Assembly: GCF_023373525.1 (NCBI RefSeq)
Contig: NZ_CP097218.1
Coordinates: forward strand, 2,852,001 to 2,916,000
Direction of reading: 5' to 3'
DNA from: Brachybacterium kimchii
Lineage (GTDB): Bacteria > Actinomycetota > Actinomycetes > Actinomycetales > Dermabacteraceae
Length of the DNA stretch: 64,000 bases
Shown here: positions 52,233 to 60,918 of the stretch, piece after piece
How positions within the stretch are numbered: the first letter of the stretch is position 1
Layout: each line of letters begins with the position of its first letter
Program-made: the position numbers and the translations under genes
The notes under the pieces: generated by a model
Database searches by the model: none
The model's input: the letters and a program-made list of their open reading frames with translations, nothing else
Told to the model about the DNA's origin: nothing

Positions 52233-53633
52233 TCATCGCCAGCGCGGCTCCGCGGTCCCGTACTCGGCGATGGGGGCGGTCAGAGGGGCGCCGTCGAGGC
52301 GCAGAGGGGCGGGCGCGGTGCGGACCCTTCCGTGTGCGGTGCTCTGCTCGACCGTCGTGACAGGGGAGGGCGCATTCGGCTCGGTGGTGGTGGACGGCGG
52401 GCCCGCCTGCGCAGCCGCCTCCATCACCCCGGGCGTCGTCGCCCCCGTTCCCCGCCCCATGAGCTCGCGCGCGGCGCCGAGCAGGTGCACGCGGACCAGG
52501 CCGCCCCGCCCGTCGGCCAGGAGATCGAGGATGCCGGCGGCGAGCACGTTCCCGGTTGCGTGGTCGAGGGCCTGGACGGGCAGCGCGCCGGGTGTCCGCG
52601 CGGAGCGCGTGCGGGGGCGGCCGGCGCGGGAGTCGCTCTGTCCGTGCCGGCCGACAGGGGCCTCCTGCGCTCCCCCGCTCGCATACGCCTCGGCGATGCC
52701 GGTCGCGGCCTGCACGATCGAATCGAAGCCCGCACGCTCTCCCCACGGGCCCACCTCGCCCCACGCGGAGAGGGACCCGATCACGAGGTGGCCGAAGCGC
52801 TCGCGCAGGTCCTCGGGTGCGAGGCCGAAGCGGGCGAGGGCACCGGGTCGGTAGCCGAGCACCACGACGTCGGCGCGCCGGAGCAGCGTCTCGAGGACGG
52901 GTCGCGAGGTCGCGAGGTCGAGCGACGTCGAGTGCTTGCCCATGCCGCTGGCGAGGAAGGCGTCGCGCAGCTCGGGCCGACGGGGCGGGTCGATGCGCAG
53001 CACGTCGGCGCCCAGGCAGGCCAGGAGCTGGGTGGCCATGGGGCCGGCGACGACGCGCGTGAGATCCAGGACGCGCAGCCCGTCCAGCGGCAGCGGGGCC
53101 GACGGGGCGGGTCCGGCCACGCGTCCGACGGGCGGGTCGGTGCGCTGCTCCCCCGCCTCGATGCTCCGCCACGGCACCTCCGCCATCGCTCGGGCCTGCG
53201 GGTGCGCCTTCCACTGGCCCGCGGTGCGGACCGTCGTGGCGATGCCACCCTCTTCGAGAATCCGCCGGACCGCGACGTCAGCGGGAAGACGTCCGATCGC
53301 CTCCGCCGCGCCGGCACGGTCCTCGACGGCGAGCGCACGACGGATCGCGGCCTGGTGGTGCGGATAGTTGCCGTGCAGGCGGATCCAGCCGTCGTCGGCC
53401 GCGAAGAAGCCCGAGAGCTCGCCCCAGGCCTCAACCGGCCTGCCCTCCACACGCAGGTGGTCGATCGCCGCGAACGAGCCCTCGACCAGGGAGGACGTGG
53501 TGTCGATGTGCACGTCGAGACCTCGGGCCCGGGCGACCCTGCCCGCGGCGCAGACCACCTGCCCGACGGCGTCCATCGCGAGGGCGGAGACGTCGAGCGG
53601 GCCGGTCCATGCCGGGATCGCCGGGGTGCTCAT
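52233..53633 (-). CDS. CaiB/BaiF-type CoA transferase
   Basis: A 466-residue family III CoA-transferase-like protein. The core is LRVLDLTRVVAGPMATQLLACLGADVLRIDPPRRPELRD, then LDLATSRPVLETLLRRADVVVLGYRPGALARFGL and GERAGFDSIVQAATGIA. A divergent N-terminal half (about residues 1-185) resembles a second, degenerate CaiB half. The substrate is unknown. ATG 53633 is preceded by GAGGCT at 6 bases. It is divergent from the nucleotidyltransferase gene. Confidence 0.82.
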   Translation of the reverse strand: MSTPAIPAWTGPLDVSALAMDAVGQVVCAAGRVARARGLDVHIDTTSSLVEGSFAAIDHLRVEGRPVEAWGELSGFFAADDGWIRLHGNYPHHQAAIRRALAVEDRAGAAEAIGRLPADVAVRRILEEGGIATTVRTAGQWKAHPQARAMAEVPWRSIEAGEQRTDPPVGRVAGPAPSAPLPLDGLRVLDLTRVVAGPMATQLLACLGADVLRIDPPRRPELRDAFLASGMGKHSTSLDLATSRPVLETLLRRADVVVLGYRPGALARFGLAPEDLRERFGHLVIGSLSAWGEVGPWGERAGFDSIVQAATGIAEAYASGGAQEAPVGRHGQSDSRAGRPRTRSARTPGALPVQALDHATGNVLAAGILDLLADGRGGLVRVHLLGAARELMGRGTGATTPGVMEAAAQAGPPSTTTEPNAPSPVTTVEQSTAHGRVRTAPAPLRLDGAPLTAPIAEYGTAEPRWR

Positions 53634-53713
53634 GCCGGGAGCCTCGCACATCCCGCCTCGCGCGGTCTCAGATATCGCTCGCCGATGACGAGCGCGCCTG
53701 GAAGGCTCACGGC

Positions 53714-54424
53714 ATGGAAGATGCGAGCATCCGGCCGCCTCTCGGGACCTCCGAGGACCAGACTCTCCCGCTGCAGCACTCGGATGCCTGGCAGGCCCGG
53801 ACCCTGGCTCACATGAGGGCGGCCCTGCCGGGAGCCGAGGTCACGGTCCACGGGTCCGCGACAGATCCCGCCGCCCTGGACCCGTGGAGCGACCTGGACG
53901 TGCGCATCGTTCTCGACGCCCCGGTCGATGTGGAAGCCGTGCTCGGGGCTCCGATCTGGGCCTTCCAGCACTCCCTCACGGAAAGTCGGGCGGTGGTGCG
54001 GACGGTTCTGGTCGACGGCCGGGCCGTGGACCTTTCGGTCGACGGCGGCCCGGTCGTGCTGCCGGAGCCGGCGCCCGATGCCGCGATCCGCTTCGACGCG
54101 GCGCTGGCCGCGGCCCGGTTCGGACGCGGCAGCGAGCTCATCGGTCTGCACCTCACGCTGGGCATAGTGCGCGAGACGCTCGTCCAGGGCATGCTCCTGG
54201 CGGATCGCCGCGAGGGCACGGACCACCACCGTTTCGCCACCGCCCAGGATGCTCGCGCCCGGGAAACGCTCGCGGTCGTCGACGGAACGCTGTCCCCGCG
54301 GACGGCGCTCGCGGCGTACATGCAGTACGGGCGCTGGAGGCGAGAGCTCGACCCCTCCTACCGCCCCGATGGCACGGGACTCGAGGCGCTCATCCGACGT
54401 GGGACCGACGGCCGGGACGGCTGA
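53714..54424 (+). CDS. Nucleotidyltransferase-domain protein
   Basis: A 236-residue protein with the pol-beta-type nucleotidyltransferase signature VHGSATDPAALDPWSDLDVRI near residues 46-64 (GS...DxD), a third Asp in DGRAVDLSVDGG, and a helical C-terminal half. This layout matches aminoglycoside adenylyltransferase-like proteins. It may modify a small molecule or act as a toxin-like enzyme; resistance is not shown by the sequence. AAGGCT ends 6 bases before ATG 53714, so it is probably leaderless. Confidence 0.77.
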   Translation: MEDASIRPPLGTSEDQTLPLQHSDAWQARTLAHMRAALPGAEVTVHGSATDPAALDPWSDLDVRIVLDAPVDVEAVLGAPIWAFQHSLTESRAVVRTVLVDGRAVDLSVDGGPVVLPEPAPDAAIRFDAALAAARFGRGSELIGLHLTLGIVRETLVQGMLLADRREGTDHHRFATAQDARARETLAVVDGTLSPRTALAAYMQYGRWRRELDPSYRPDGTGLEALIRRGTDGRDG

Positions 54425-54541
54425 GGCGGCGCCGGACGGCCGGAGGACGACCGCGGCGCGGGCGCGCACTCGCGAGGAGCTCCCCCGGAGGCCGCGCTCT
54501 CCGTGTCACCCCGGCCCGTCCGGCCGTGCTTGGATCGGGGA

Positions 54542-54991
54542 ATGCGACTGTGGAGCCTGCACCCCTCAATCCTGGACCGCGCAGCGCTCGTCGCCGGCTG
54601 GCGCGAGGCGCTGCTCGCGCAGAAGGTGCTGGCGGGAGGCACCACGGGATACACCCGCCATCCTCAGCTCACGCGCTTCCGTGCGCACCCCGAGCCCCTC
54701 GCCGCGATCGGTGCCTACCTGGTGGGGCTGCGCGAGGAGGCGACGGCGCGCGGCTACCGCTTCGACGCCACGCGGATCCTGCAGCCCGGCGATCCGTCGG
54801 CCCTGCGCTCGTCCGCGCCGATCCCCGTCACCACCGGCCAGCTCCAGTACGAGCTCGCCCATCTGCGTCGCAAGTGCGAGGAGCGCTCCCCCGACTGGCT
54901 CGAGCAGCTCCCGGCCGACGGGCAGATCCCCGCTCCCCACCCGCTGCTGGCCGCGAAGGCCGGGGACGTGGAGGCCTGGGAAGTCCGCTGA
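54542..54991 (+). CDS. Pyrimidine dimer DNA glycosylase (endonuclease V-like)
   Basis: A 149-residue protein of the pyrimidine-dimer glycosylase family. The N-terminus MRLWSLHPSILDRAALVAGWREALLAQKVL and the body YTRHPQLTRFR ... LREEATARGYRFDATRI are characteristic, and PIPVTTGQLQYELAHLRRKC completes the helical fold. It should cut at UV-induced pyrimidine dimers in DNA. TTGGAT ends 6 bases before ATG 54542, so it is probably leaderless. Confidence 0.85.
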   Translation: MRLWSLHPSILDRAALVAGWREALLAQKVLAGGTTGYTRHPQLTRFRAHPEPLAAIGAYLVGLREEATARGYRFDATRILQPGDPSALRSSAPIPVTTGQLQYELAHLRRKCEERSPDWLEQLPADGQIPAPHPLLAAKAGDVEAWEVR

Positions 54992-54993
54992 GC

Positions 54994-55683
54994 TCAGGCG
55001 ATGCCGAGCTCGTCCCACACCGGCACGGTCAGGTCGACCCGCAGCTGCCGGGGCGTGGTGGTCTTCGCGAGAGCGCCCACGGCGAGCAGATGCGTCAGCA
55101 GTGCCTCCGCGAGCGGGCCCCGGGCATGGTCGCGGCGCTCGGTCCAGTCCAGGCACGGCTGCACGAGCACCCCGCGGCGCGGGCGGCCGGGGTCGATCCC
55201 GTGCGCCTCGAGCCATTCCTCGCCGGTTCTTGTGACCTCCCATGCGGGGCCGACGAGACGCTGGGCGTGCAGTGCGTCGGCGAGCGCGACCCCGAGCCGT
55301 CCGGCGAGGTGCCGGTAGCAGGTGCGGGCCTCGCGCAGCGCGGCATCGGCCCGCTGGGCGCGCAGGGCGCTCGCCGCCGGGCGCACCAGTCCTCGCTGGG
55401 CCGCCAGGGCGCTGAGCGACTCGACGGCGTGGGCGACGTCCGGGTCGGCGATCCTCACGTACCGGTGGCGGCCCTGGCGCCGCTCCTCGACGAGCCCGGC
55501 GGCGAGCAGCCGGTTGACGTGCTCCGTGGCCGTGGGCCTGGCGATCCCGGCTGCCGTCCCGAGCTCGCCCGTGGTCCAGGCGCGGCCATCGAGCAGCGCA
55601 AGCAGCATGGTCGCCCGGGAGTCGTCGGCCATGGCGCGCGCGAGGTCGGCGAGACCGGGGGCAGAGGGACCGGTGGTGGACAT
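54994..55683 (-). CDS. ArsR-type winged-helix regulator
   Basis: A 229-residue regulator. Residues about 10-90 form an ArsR-like winged helix (MADDSRATMLLALLDGRAWTTGELGTAAG, then TATEHVNRLLAAGLVEERRQGRHRYVRI). A longer C-terminal helical domain has REARTCYRHLAGRLGVALADAL, as in the actinobacterial ArsR proteins with a C-terminal extension. GAGGAT ends 6 bases before ATG 55683. A perfect palindrome lies between it and the divergent flavin-reductase-like gene, suggesting control of both. Confidence 0.85.
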   Translation of the reverse strand: MSTTGPSAPGLADLARAMADDSRATMLLALLDGRAWTTGELGTAAGIARPTATEHVNRLLAAGLVEERRQGRHRYVRIADPDVAHAVESLSALAAQRGLVRPAASALRAQRADAALREARTCYRHLAGRLGVALADALHAQRLVGPAWEVTRTGEEWLEAHGIDPGRPRRGVLVQPCLDWTERRDHARGPLAEALLTHLLAVGALAKTTTPRQLRVDLTVPVWDELGIA

Positions 55684-55707
55684 GGTGCGATCCTCGCACC
55701 CGCATGC

Positions 55708-55723
55708 TTCGGCGTACGCCGAA
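55708..55723. promoter_or_regulatory. 16-bp palindromic operator between divergent genes
   Basis: TTCGGCGTACGCCGAA is perfectly symmetric. It sits where the -35 regions of both divergent leaderless promoters should be; each -10 box lies about 17 bases from position 55713-55718. One bound dimer could switch both genes. Confidence 0.65.
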
Positions 55724-55748
55724 CCGCCCCGGGACGAGGCTGGCGCCC

Positions 55749-56339
55749 ATGCACATCTCGATCGACCCCAGCGTCTACTACTTCGGCACGACGATCGCCC
55801 TGGTCACCACCCTGAACGAGGACGGCACCAGCAACATCACCCCGATCTCCTCGGCCTGGGCCCTGGGCCGCACGTACGTGCTGGGCTTCGCCGATGACTC
55901 CCACGCGATGTCGAACCTGCGCCGCCGGGCGCGTCTGGTGATCAACCTTCCCGATGCCTCGCTCGCCGATCGCATCGAGGCCATCGCGGACACCACGGGC
56001 GCCGATCCCGTGCCGGCCCGCAAGAGAGCGCAGTTCCGCAGCGTGCGCGACAAGTGGTCGGCCGGCGGCTTCACTCCCGTGCCCGCGGACCACGGCGCGC
56101 CGGCGCGGATCGCCGAGTGCCCGGTGCAGCTGGAGGCGCATGCGGCGAGGGTGATGCCGTGCGAGGACGGTGCGAGCGCCGTGCACGCCCCGGTGAGCCG
56201 GGTGCTCGCTCGCAGCGACCATGTCCTTCCCGGCACCAGCCATATCGACCTCGGCGTCTGGAGGCCGTGCCTGTACACGTTCCGCCACTACTTCGCGCAG
56301 GGCGAGGAGGTGGCGCGGAGCTTCCGGGCGGAGTACTGA
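55749..56339 (+). CDS. Flavin reductase-like domain protein
   Basis: A 196-residue FMN-binding split-barrel protein of the flavin reductase-like type: LVTTLNEDGTSNITPISSAWALG near residue 18, then DDSHAMSNLRRRARLVINLPDA, and the FMN-phosphate region. It probably uses NAD(P)H to reduce FMN or a substrate. GAGGCT ends 7 bases before ATG 55749. The divergent ArsR-type regulator and shared palindrome suggest induction by a chemical signal. Confidence 0.85.
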   Translation: MHISIDPSVYYFGTTIALVTTLNEDGTSNITPISSAWALGRTYVLGFADDSHAMSNLRRRARLVINLPDASLADRIEAIADTTGADPVPARKRAQFRSVRDKWSAGGFTPVPADHGAPARIAECPVQLEAHAARVMPCEDGASAVHAPVSRVLARSDHVLPGTSHIDLGVWRPCLYTFRHYFAQGEEVARSFRAEY

Positions 56340-56347
56340 CCCCGCCG

Positions 56348-56989
56348 CTACCCGCCCAGCGTCTTGTACAGGTCGAGGGCGAGGGCCGTGCGGTCGCGGG
56401 CGCTGAGTTTGCGCAGCAGCGCGCTCACGTGGTTCTTCACGGTGCCCTCGGCGAGCACCAGCTCCGCGGCGATCTCGGTGTTCGTGCGGCCCCGGGCCAC
56501 CTGCTCGGCGACCAGGCGCTCGGTGCGGGTGAGGATGGCGAGGGTGTCGGCCTGCGCGTCGGGCCGACGCATCGCTGCCCGGGCCACGCGCGGGTCGATC
56601 ACCATCCCGCCGCTCGCGACAGCACGCACGGCATCGGCCAGGGCGTCGGTCGAGGTGTCCTTGAGCAGGAAGCCGCTCGCGCCGGCAGCGAGCGCGCCCT
56701 GCACCAGCGCGTCGTCGTCGAACGTGGTCAGCAGCAGCACCGGGAGGCGGGGATGCCGCTCGGCGCAGCGGGCCACGAGCTCGACGCCGTCCATCCCGGG
56801 CATGCGGGCGTCGGTGAGGACCACGTCGACAGGCCGACGGTCGAGCACAGCGAGGGCCTCGGCGCCATCGGCCGCCTCCCCGGCGATCTCGAGGTCCGTG
56901 ACGGTGGACAGCAGCATCGTCAGGCCGCGCCGCAGCAGCTGCTGGTCATCGACGAGCAGCACGCGCAGCGCAGCCGTCTCCGCCCTCAT
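56348..56989 (-). CDS. NarL/LuxR-type response regulator
   Basis: A 213-residue response regulator. The receiver domain has acidic LVDDQQLL near residue 13, the phosphate acceptor in VVLTDARMPG near 60 and Lys in LLKDTS near 110. The LuxR-type HTH runs from LTRTERLVAEQVARGRTNTEIA to GTVKNHVSALLRKL (about 150-200). The start overlaps the kinase stop (ATGA), so kinase and regulator are co-translated. Confidence 0.93.
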   Translation of the reverse strand: MRAETAALRVLLVDDQQLLRRGLTMLLSTVTDLEIAGEAADGAEALAVLDRRPVDVVLTDARMPGMDGVELVARCAERHPRLPVLLLTTFDDDALVQGALAAGASGFLLKDTSTDALADAVRAVASGGMVIDPRVARAAMRRPDAQADTLAILTRTERLVAEQVARGRTNTEIAAELVLAEGTVKNHVSALLRKLSARDRTALALDLYKTLGG

Positions 56990-58275
56990 CGGGCGACCCC
57001 GGTCGCCGTGCGGCCGACGCCGCCGACCACACCTCGGGGTGAGCCGCTCGCGCGCGAGAGGTCGGGCACCGGGAGCTGCAGCGCGACGAGGAAGCGGTCG
57101 CCCTCACGTGCGGCGCGCAGGCCACCGCCGCGAGCGAGCGCGCGCTCGGCCAGTCCGCGCAGGCCGAAGCCCGGTTCGGCCTCACCGTCGGGCACCTGGG
57201 CGCCGGGCCCCAGGTCATTGCTCATCCGCAGGCGCAGCTGCCCGTCAGCGGCGTGGAGCCCGAGACGCACCTCGCGCGCGCGCCCGTGCCGCAGGGCGTT
57301 CGTCAGCCCCTCCTGCACGGCGCGGTAGACGAGCAGCGAGAGGGCATCATCCGTGGTGAGCACGGTGTTCGAGCGGTCGTCGACCGTGACCTCGACCGCG
57401 AGGCCGGTGCCGCGGAAGGACTCGGCGATGGCGTCGAGCGCCGCGGCGCCCCGGGCGGCGGGATCGCGCACCGGGCTGAGCGCGCGCACCCAGGTGCGCA
57501 TCTCCTCGAGGGCGTCCTGCGAGGTGGTGCGCGCCTGGGCGACCTCGTCCCAGGCGGCCCGTGCGTCCCGCTCGCGCATCCGCTCGGCGAAGTCGAGGCT
57601 CATGGAGACCAGGGTGAGGCGGTGGCCGAGCCCGTCGTGCAGCTCTCGGGCGCTGCGGGCCCGCTCGTCCGCCAGCAGCAGCTCCTTCTCGGTCTCCGCG
57701 GCCCGCCGCAGGCGGTCGATGAGGGCCGCGTCGCGCCGCAGCTGCCGCTCGTAGGCGCGCAGCGTCCAGCCCAGCACGATCCCGAAGCCCAGCAGGACCA
57801 TCACCGGGACAGAGTTCACCAGCCCGATGGCGAATCCCGTCCCCAGATCGCCCCAACTGGCCACGTGCAGGGCCACGCCCAGCACACCGATCCAGGCCGT
57901 CGCGACGACCCCGGCGCGCACCGAGGCGTCGAGCACCACGAGGGCCACCGCCAGCAGGAGCACGGGGACCGTGAAGCCGATCCGCCCGAACACGGCCACG
58001 GGCGTGACGAGCAGGACCACCACGGCGGAGAGGATCGCGCGCGAGCGGGGCGTGCGCAGCCGGGGCCGCAGCATCCAGGCGAGGGCGATCAGGACCGCCA
58101 GCGCGCCCCACACGACCGACAGCACCCAGACGCGCCCCGCTCCCGGGCCCTGCTCCAGGGGCAGGCCCAGAACTGCGGCGATCACGAGGCACACGAGCGC
58201 GAGGGACTGGAGCACGGGCAGCATGCGGCGGGGCAGGCTCGGGGCAGGGGCCGTGGTCGCCGGCAGCTCGCTCAT
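56986..58275 (-). CDS. NarL-type sensor histidine kinase
   Basis: A 429-residue kinase with about six N-terminal helices (residues 20-170), a HisKA_3 dimerisation domain with the phospho-His in ARELHDGLGHRLTL near 212, and an ATPase domain (VYRAVQEGLTNALRHG, then GFGLRGLAERA). It has no extracellular sensor domain, like kinases that sense the membrane itself. TACGGT ends 6 bases before ATG 58275. It is divergent from a CPBP protease. Confidence 0.92.
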   Translation of the reverse strand: MSELPATTAPAPSLPRRMLPVLQSLALVCLVIAAVLGLPLEQGPGAGRVWVLSVVWGALAVLIALAWMLRPRLRTPRSRAILSAVVVLLVTPVAVFGRIGFTVPVLLLAVALVVLDASVRAGVVATAWIGVLGVALHVASWGDLGTGFAIGLVNSVPVMVLLGFGIVLGWTLRAYERQLRRDAALIDRLRRAAETEKELLLADERARSARELHDGLGHRLTLVSMSLDFAERMRERDARAAWDEVAQARTTSQDALEEMRTWVRALSPVRDPAARGAAALDAIAESFRGTGLAVEVTVDDRSNTVLTTDDALSLLVYRAVQEGLTNALRHGRAREVRLGLHAADGQLRLRMSNDLGPGAQVPDGEAEPGFGLRGLAERALARGGGLRAAREGDRFLVALQLPVPDLSRASGSPRGVVGGVGRTATGVAR

Positions 58276-58310
58276 GGTGCCACCGTAGGGGGATCGCCCC
58301 CGCACCGACC

Positions 58311-58326
58311 CATGACCGCGGTCATG
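58311..58326. promoter_or_regulatory. 16-bp palindrome, likely response-regulator site
   Basis: CATGACCGCGGTCATG is perfectly symmetric. Its centre is about 43 bases upstream of the presumed kinase transcript start and 65 bases upstream of the CPBP start. That is a typical activator position for the two-component operon. Confidence 0.6.
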
Positions 58327-58383
58327 ACCTCCGGTGACCCGAGGGGGACGTTCCCGGCGCGGCGTCTTCCTAGCGTCGGGGAC

Positions 58384-59316
58384 ATGACCTCCGCACCCCG
58401 CTCCCGCCCACTCGCCATCCCCATCGATGCCGGCCCCCGCACCAGCCCTCCCGGACCGCGCCTGCCGCGCTGGCTGCGAGTGCTCCTCCCGATGATCGTC
58501 TTCCTGCCCGCCGCCATGACGTCCGCCCTGCCGGGTCTGATCCCCGGGGTCGCCGCCACGAGCGAGAGGGAGGACTGGTGGGGTGCGGGCGCCTATGCGC
58601 TGGTCTGCGCGGCCCCGCTGCTGGCGTATCTGCTGCTGGCCGCTCTGTTCGTGCACGGGGTCGATCGGCGACCCTTCGCCGCGCTGGGTCTGCGGCTGAA
58701 CGTCCGTGCCGGAGCCGCGCTCGTCACCGGGATGGTGATCGCGATCGCGCTGCTCGTCATCGCCTCCTTCGTCGCCGAGGCCGCCGGGCTCGTGGCACCG
58801 GTGCCCGCGGCGGAGATCCGCCGATACATCCCGACGGGGGCGGCGATCGTCCCGGTCCTGGTGCTCGTGCTCCTGCGCGCGTTCGTCCTGCAGGGGATCG
58901 GCGAGGAGGTGCTGTTCCGCGGCTACGTTCTGCAGACCCTCTCGCGGCGCCCGCGCCTGGCCGTGCTCGTGACCGCTGCGGCGTTCACCCTCCCCCATCT
59001 CGCCTCGACCGGGGGCCAGGAGGGCATCGGGCAGCGGCTGGTCTATCTCGCGATGCCCTTCGGATTCGCGATGAGCGCGGGGATGCTCGCGATCGCGCTG
59101 CGCTCCGTGTGGGCGGCCATCGGCGTCCACGGCGGCTTCCATGTCGCCACCGCCCTCGTGCCGCTGATCGGCTTCGCGGCCGACGGGCCGGTTGTCTGGG
59201 CGCTGCTGGGCGCCGCGCATCTGCTCACGGCGCTGGTGATCGCGGCCGCGATCCCGCGGCGGCGCTGGGACGAAGTGCGCGCGAGCGGCCCGTACGCCCG
59301 TCCATCGGCGCCCTGA
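58384..59316 (+). CDS. CPBP-family intramembrane protease
   Basis: A 310-residue CPBP/Abi protein. The N-terminus is Pro/Arg-rich (about 30 residues), followed by eight helices with the active-site motif EEVLFRGY near residue 175, TLPHLAS and IGVHGGFHVATALVPLIG. It should be a membrane-embedded protease of unknown substrate. TAGCGT ends 7 bases before ATG 58384. It faces the kinase-regulator operon across the palindrome at 58311, so it is a likely target of that system. Confidence 0.86.
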   Translation: MTSAPRSRPLAIPIDAGPRTSPPGPRLPRWLRVLLPMIVFLPAAMTSALPGLIPGVAATSEREDWWGAGAYALVCAAPLLAYLLLAALFVHGVDRRPFAALGLRLNVRAGAALVTGMVIAIALLVIASFVAEAAGLVAPVPAAEIRRYIPTGAAIVPVLVLVLLRAFVLQGIGEEVLFRGYVLQTLSRRPRLAVLVTAAAFTLPHLASTGGQEGIGQRLVYLAMPFGFAMSAGMLAIALRSVWAAIGVHGGFHVATALVPLIGFAADGPVVWALLGAAHLLTALVIAAAIPRRRWDEVRASGPYARPSAP

Positions 59317-59362
59317 CGCGACGCCCCCGCCGCTGGTCCGAGCGCGGTGCCATCCTGGTCAG

Positions 59363-59908
59363 ATGGATCCTGATCTCCTGACCCTCGGCCACGGCACCCT
59401 CTCGCGCGAGGAGCTCGCCGACCTGCTCACGGGCGCGGGCATCGAACGGCTCGTGGACGTGCGCCGGTTCCCCGGGAGCCGCGCGAACGAGGCCGCCGCG
59501 AAGGGCTCGGTCCCGGAGATCTGCGCGGAGTCGGGGATCGGGTACCGCTGGGAGGAGCGCCTGGGCGGCAGGCGCCGTCTCACGAAGGACCAGGACGCGG
59601 ACTCGCCGGACACCTGGTGGAGGGTCGCCGCCTTCCGCGCCTACGCCGCCTGGACCCGCACCCCGGAGTTCCGCGCCGGCGCAGATGAGCTGCTCGAGGA
59701 CTGCCGCGCGGCCCGCACGGCGATCATGTGCTCCGAAGCGGTGTGGTGGCGATGCCACCGCCGGATCATCGCCGACGTGATGGAGCTCGAGCATCGCGTC
59801 GAGGTCCTGGACCTGATGCACGACGGGGCGCTGCGTCCACACGAGCCCAGCGAGGGCGCCCGACTGGATGCGCAGAGCCACGTGGTGTGGGACGGGGCCG
59901 AGGGCTGA
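59363..59908 (+). CDS. DUF488 family protein
   Basis: A 181-residue DUF488 protein: LTLGHGTLSREELADLL at the start, VDVRRFPGSRANEAAA near residue 31, GYRWEERLGGRR, and IMCSEAVWWRCHRRIIADVM near 120. The conserved CxE...CHR text suggests a metal or nucleic-acid site; the function is unknown. CATCCT ends 6 bases before ATG 59363. The gene ends just before a strong terminator. Confidence 0.87.
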   Translation: MDPDLLTLGHGTLSREELADLLTGAGIERLVDVRRFPGSRANEAAAKGSVPEICAESGIGYRWEERLGGRRRLTKDQDADSPDTWWRVAAFRAYAAWTRTPEFRAGADELLEDCRAARTAIMCSEAVWWRCHRRIIADVMELEHRVEVLDLMHDGALRPHEPSEGARLDAQSHVVWDGAEG

Positions 59909-59963
59909 CTCGCCGGCGATGGCGAGGTCACCGGTGTGCGCCGTCTCGTCCCGAGCGCACGAT

Positions 59964-59998
59964 CGGGGCCTCCCGTCCTGGTCGGACGGGAGGCCCCG
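59964..59998. terminator. Bidirectional terminator after DUF488
   Basis: A perfect 15-bp stem (59964-59978 with 59984-59998) with a 5-base loop lies between the convergent DUF488 and C39-like genes. Confidence 0.8.
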
Positions 59999-60036
59999 GC
60001 GTTCTGGCGAACCCGTGCTCGCGCAGCGCAACGCCG

Positions 60037-60756
60037 TCAGCCGGCGACGACGCTTCCCACTCCCGGCGTGTCGGCGAAGTTGGCGTAGTACGTGTCGAGC
60101 CAGCTCGACTTCACCTGGTGCGGGGTGTTCGCATCAGCGGCGGACAGCGGATCCAGCACCGTGTACTCGTCGGTGTCGGCGTCGTAGTCGACGACGACGA
60201 TCCAGTGCAGGATCGGGGTCTTCGCTGAGAGAGCATCGGGGCTGATGTTGACGTTCCACCAGGGGGCGGCCGCCTGGGCATCGCCCATGACGATGGCGAC
60301 CTTCCCGTCCCGGACGGCCTTCTTGGCGGCGCCCAGGTCGTACTCCTCGTGCGCGTCGACGCCATAGGCCTTGAAGCCCTCCACGCCCTGGCCGATCATC
60401 GTGCCGCCGCCATCGGTCTCGTTCATCGAGGCCTTCATGTTCTGGACGGTGGCGTCGGTGCTGGAAGCCTCACCGGTCCACCCCTTCGGGGTCTTGCCCA
60501 GGGCGAGGAGCGCCATGCTCACGCTCGTGGGTCCGCACTCGTGCCACGGGTCCACGGTCGTGTCCCCCTGGCGCATCGGGACGATCTTGCCGTCCTTCGC
60601 GGCGAGCTTCGCCGGCGCGACGACGGACTGCGGGGCGGCGGGAGCCTGCGTGGGCGTCGTCGCGACGGCGCCGGGTGCGGCGAGGCCCACGAGGAGGGCG
60701 GCGCCGGCAGTGCCGGTCGCGGCGAAGGTCGCGAAGCGGGTGGTGCGGTTGCGCAT
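60037..60756 (-). CDS. Secreted C39-like cysteine peptidase
   Basis: A 239-residue exported protein with a Sec signal peptide (basic MRNRTTRF, hydrophobic to about residue 30, ending near AVATT). The mature part is papain-like of the C39 type, with catalytic Cys in WHECGPTSVSMALLALG near 75, His in ILHWIVVVDYD near 190 and the Asp-containing VLDPLS after it. It may process peptides or act on the wall outside the cell. GAGAGGA precedes ATG 60756. Its promoter carries the palindrome shared with the CHAP operon. Confidence 0.83.
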   Translation of the reverse strand: MRNRTTRFATFAATGTAGAALLVGLAAPGAVATTPTQAPAAPQSVVAPAKLAAKDGKIVPMRQGDTTVDPWHECGPTSVSMALLALGKTPKGWTGEASSTDATVQNMKASMNETDGGGTMIGQGVEGFKAYGVDAHEEYDLGAAKKAVRDGKVAIVMGDAQAAAPWWNVNISPDALSAKTPILHWIVVVDYDADTDEYTVLDPLSAADANTPHQVKSSWLDTYYANFADTPGVGSVVAG

Positions 60757-60838
60757 GTCGAATCCTCTCGCTGTGCGCATCCTCGGGAGGGTGCGCTGTC
60801 GTTCGGTGTTCGGGAACCACCTTCGACCGCCGCCCCGT

Positions 60839-60888
60839 GCCCGCACCATCGGTCCCGGTCCGATCTTCGCCCTGGAGGTCCTAGGACC
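60839..60888 (-). promoter_or_regulatory. Shared activator site and promoter of the C39-like gene
   Basis: Palindrome GGTCCTAGGACC (60877-60888), exactly 24 bases, then GCCCGCACCATCGG (60839-60852; minus strand -10 GATGGT at 60850-60845). The palindrome would be centred near -44.5 from a transcript start near 60838. The same architecture recurs at 63325-63379. Confidence 0.7.
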
Positions 60889-60918
60889 CCTTCCGCCGCA
60901 CCGCTCGCGGGGACGGGA

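Noticed and set aside
53714-54424. Annotating the nucleotidyltransferase as an aminoglycoside resistance gene
   Set aside because: Only the general GS...DxD fold is visible; nothing points to aminoglycosides.
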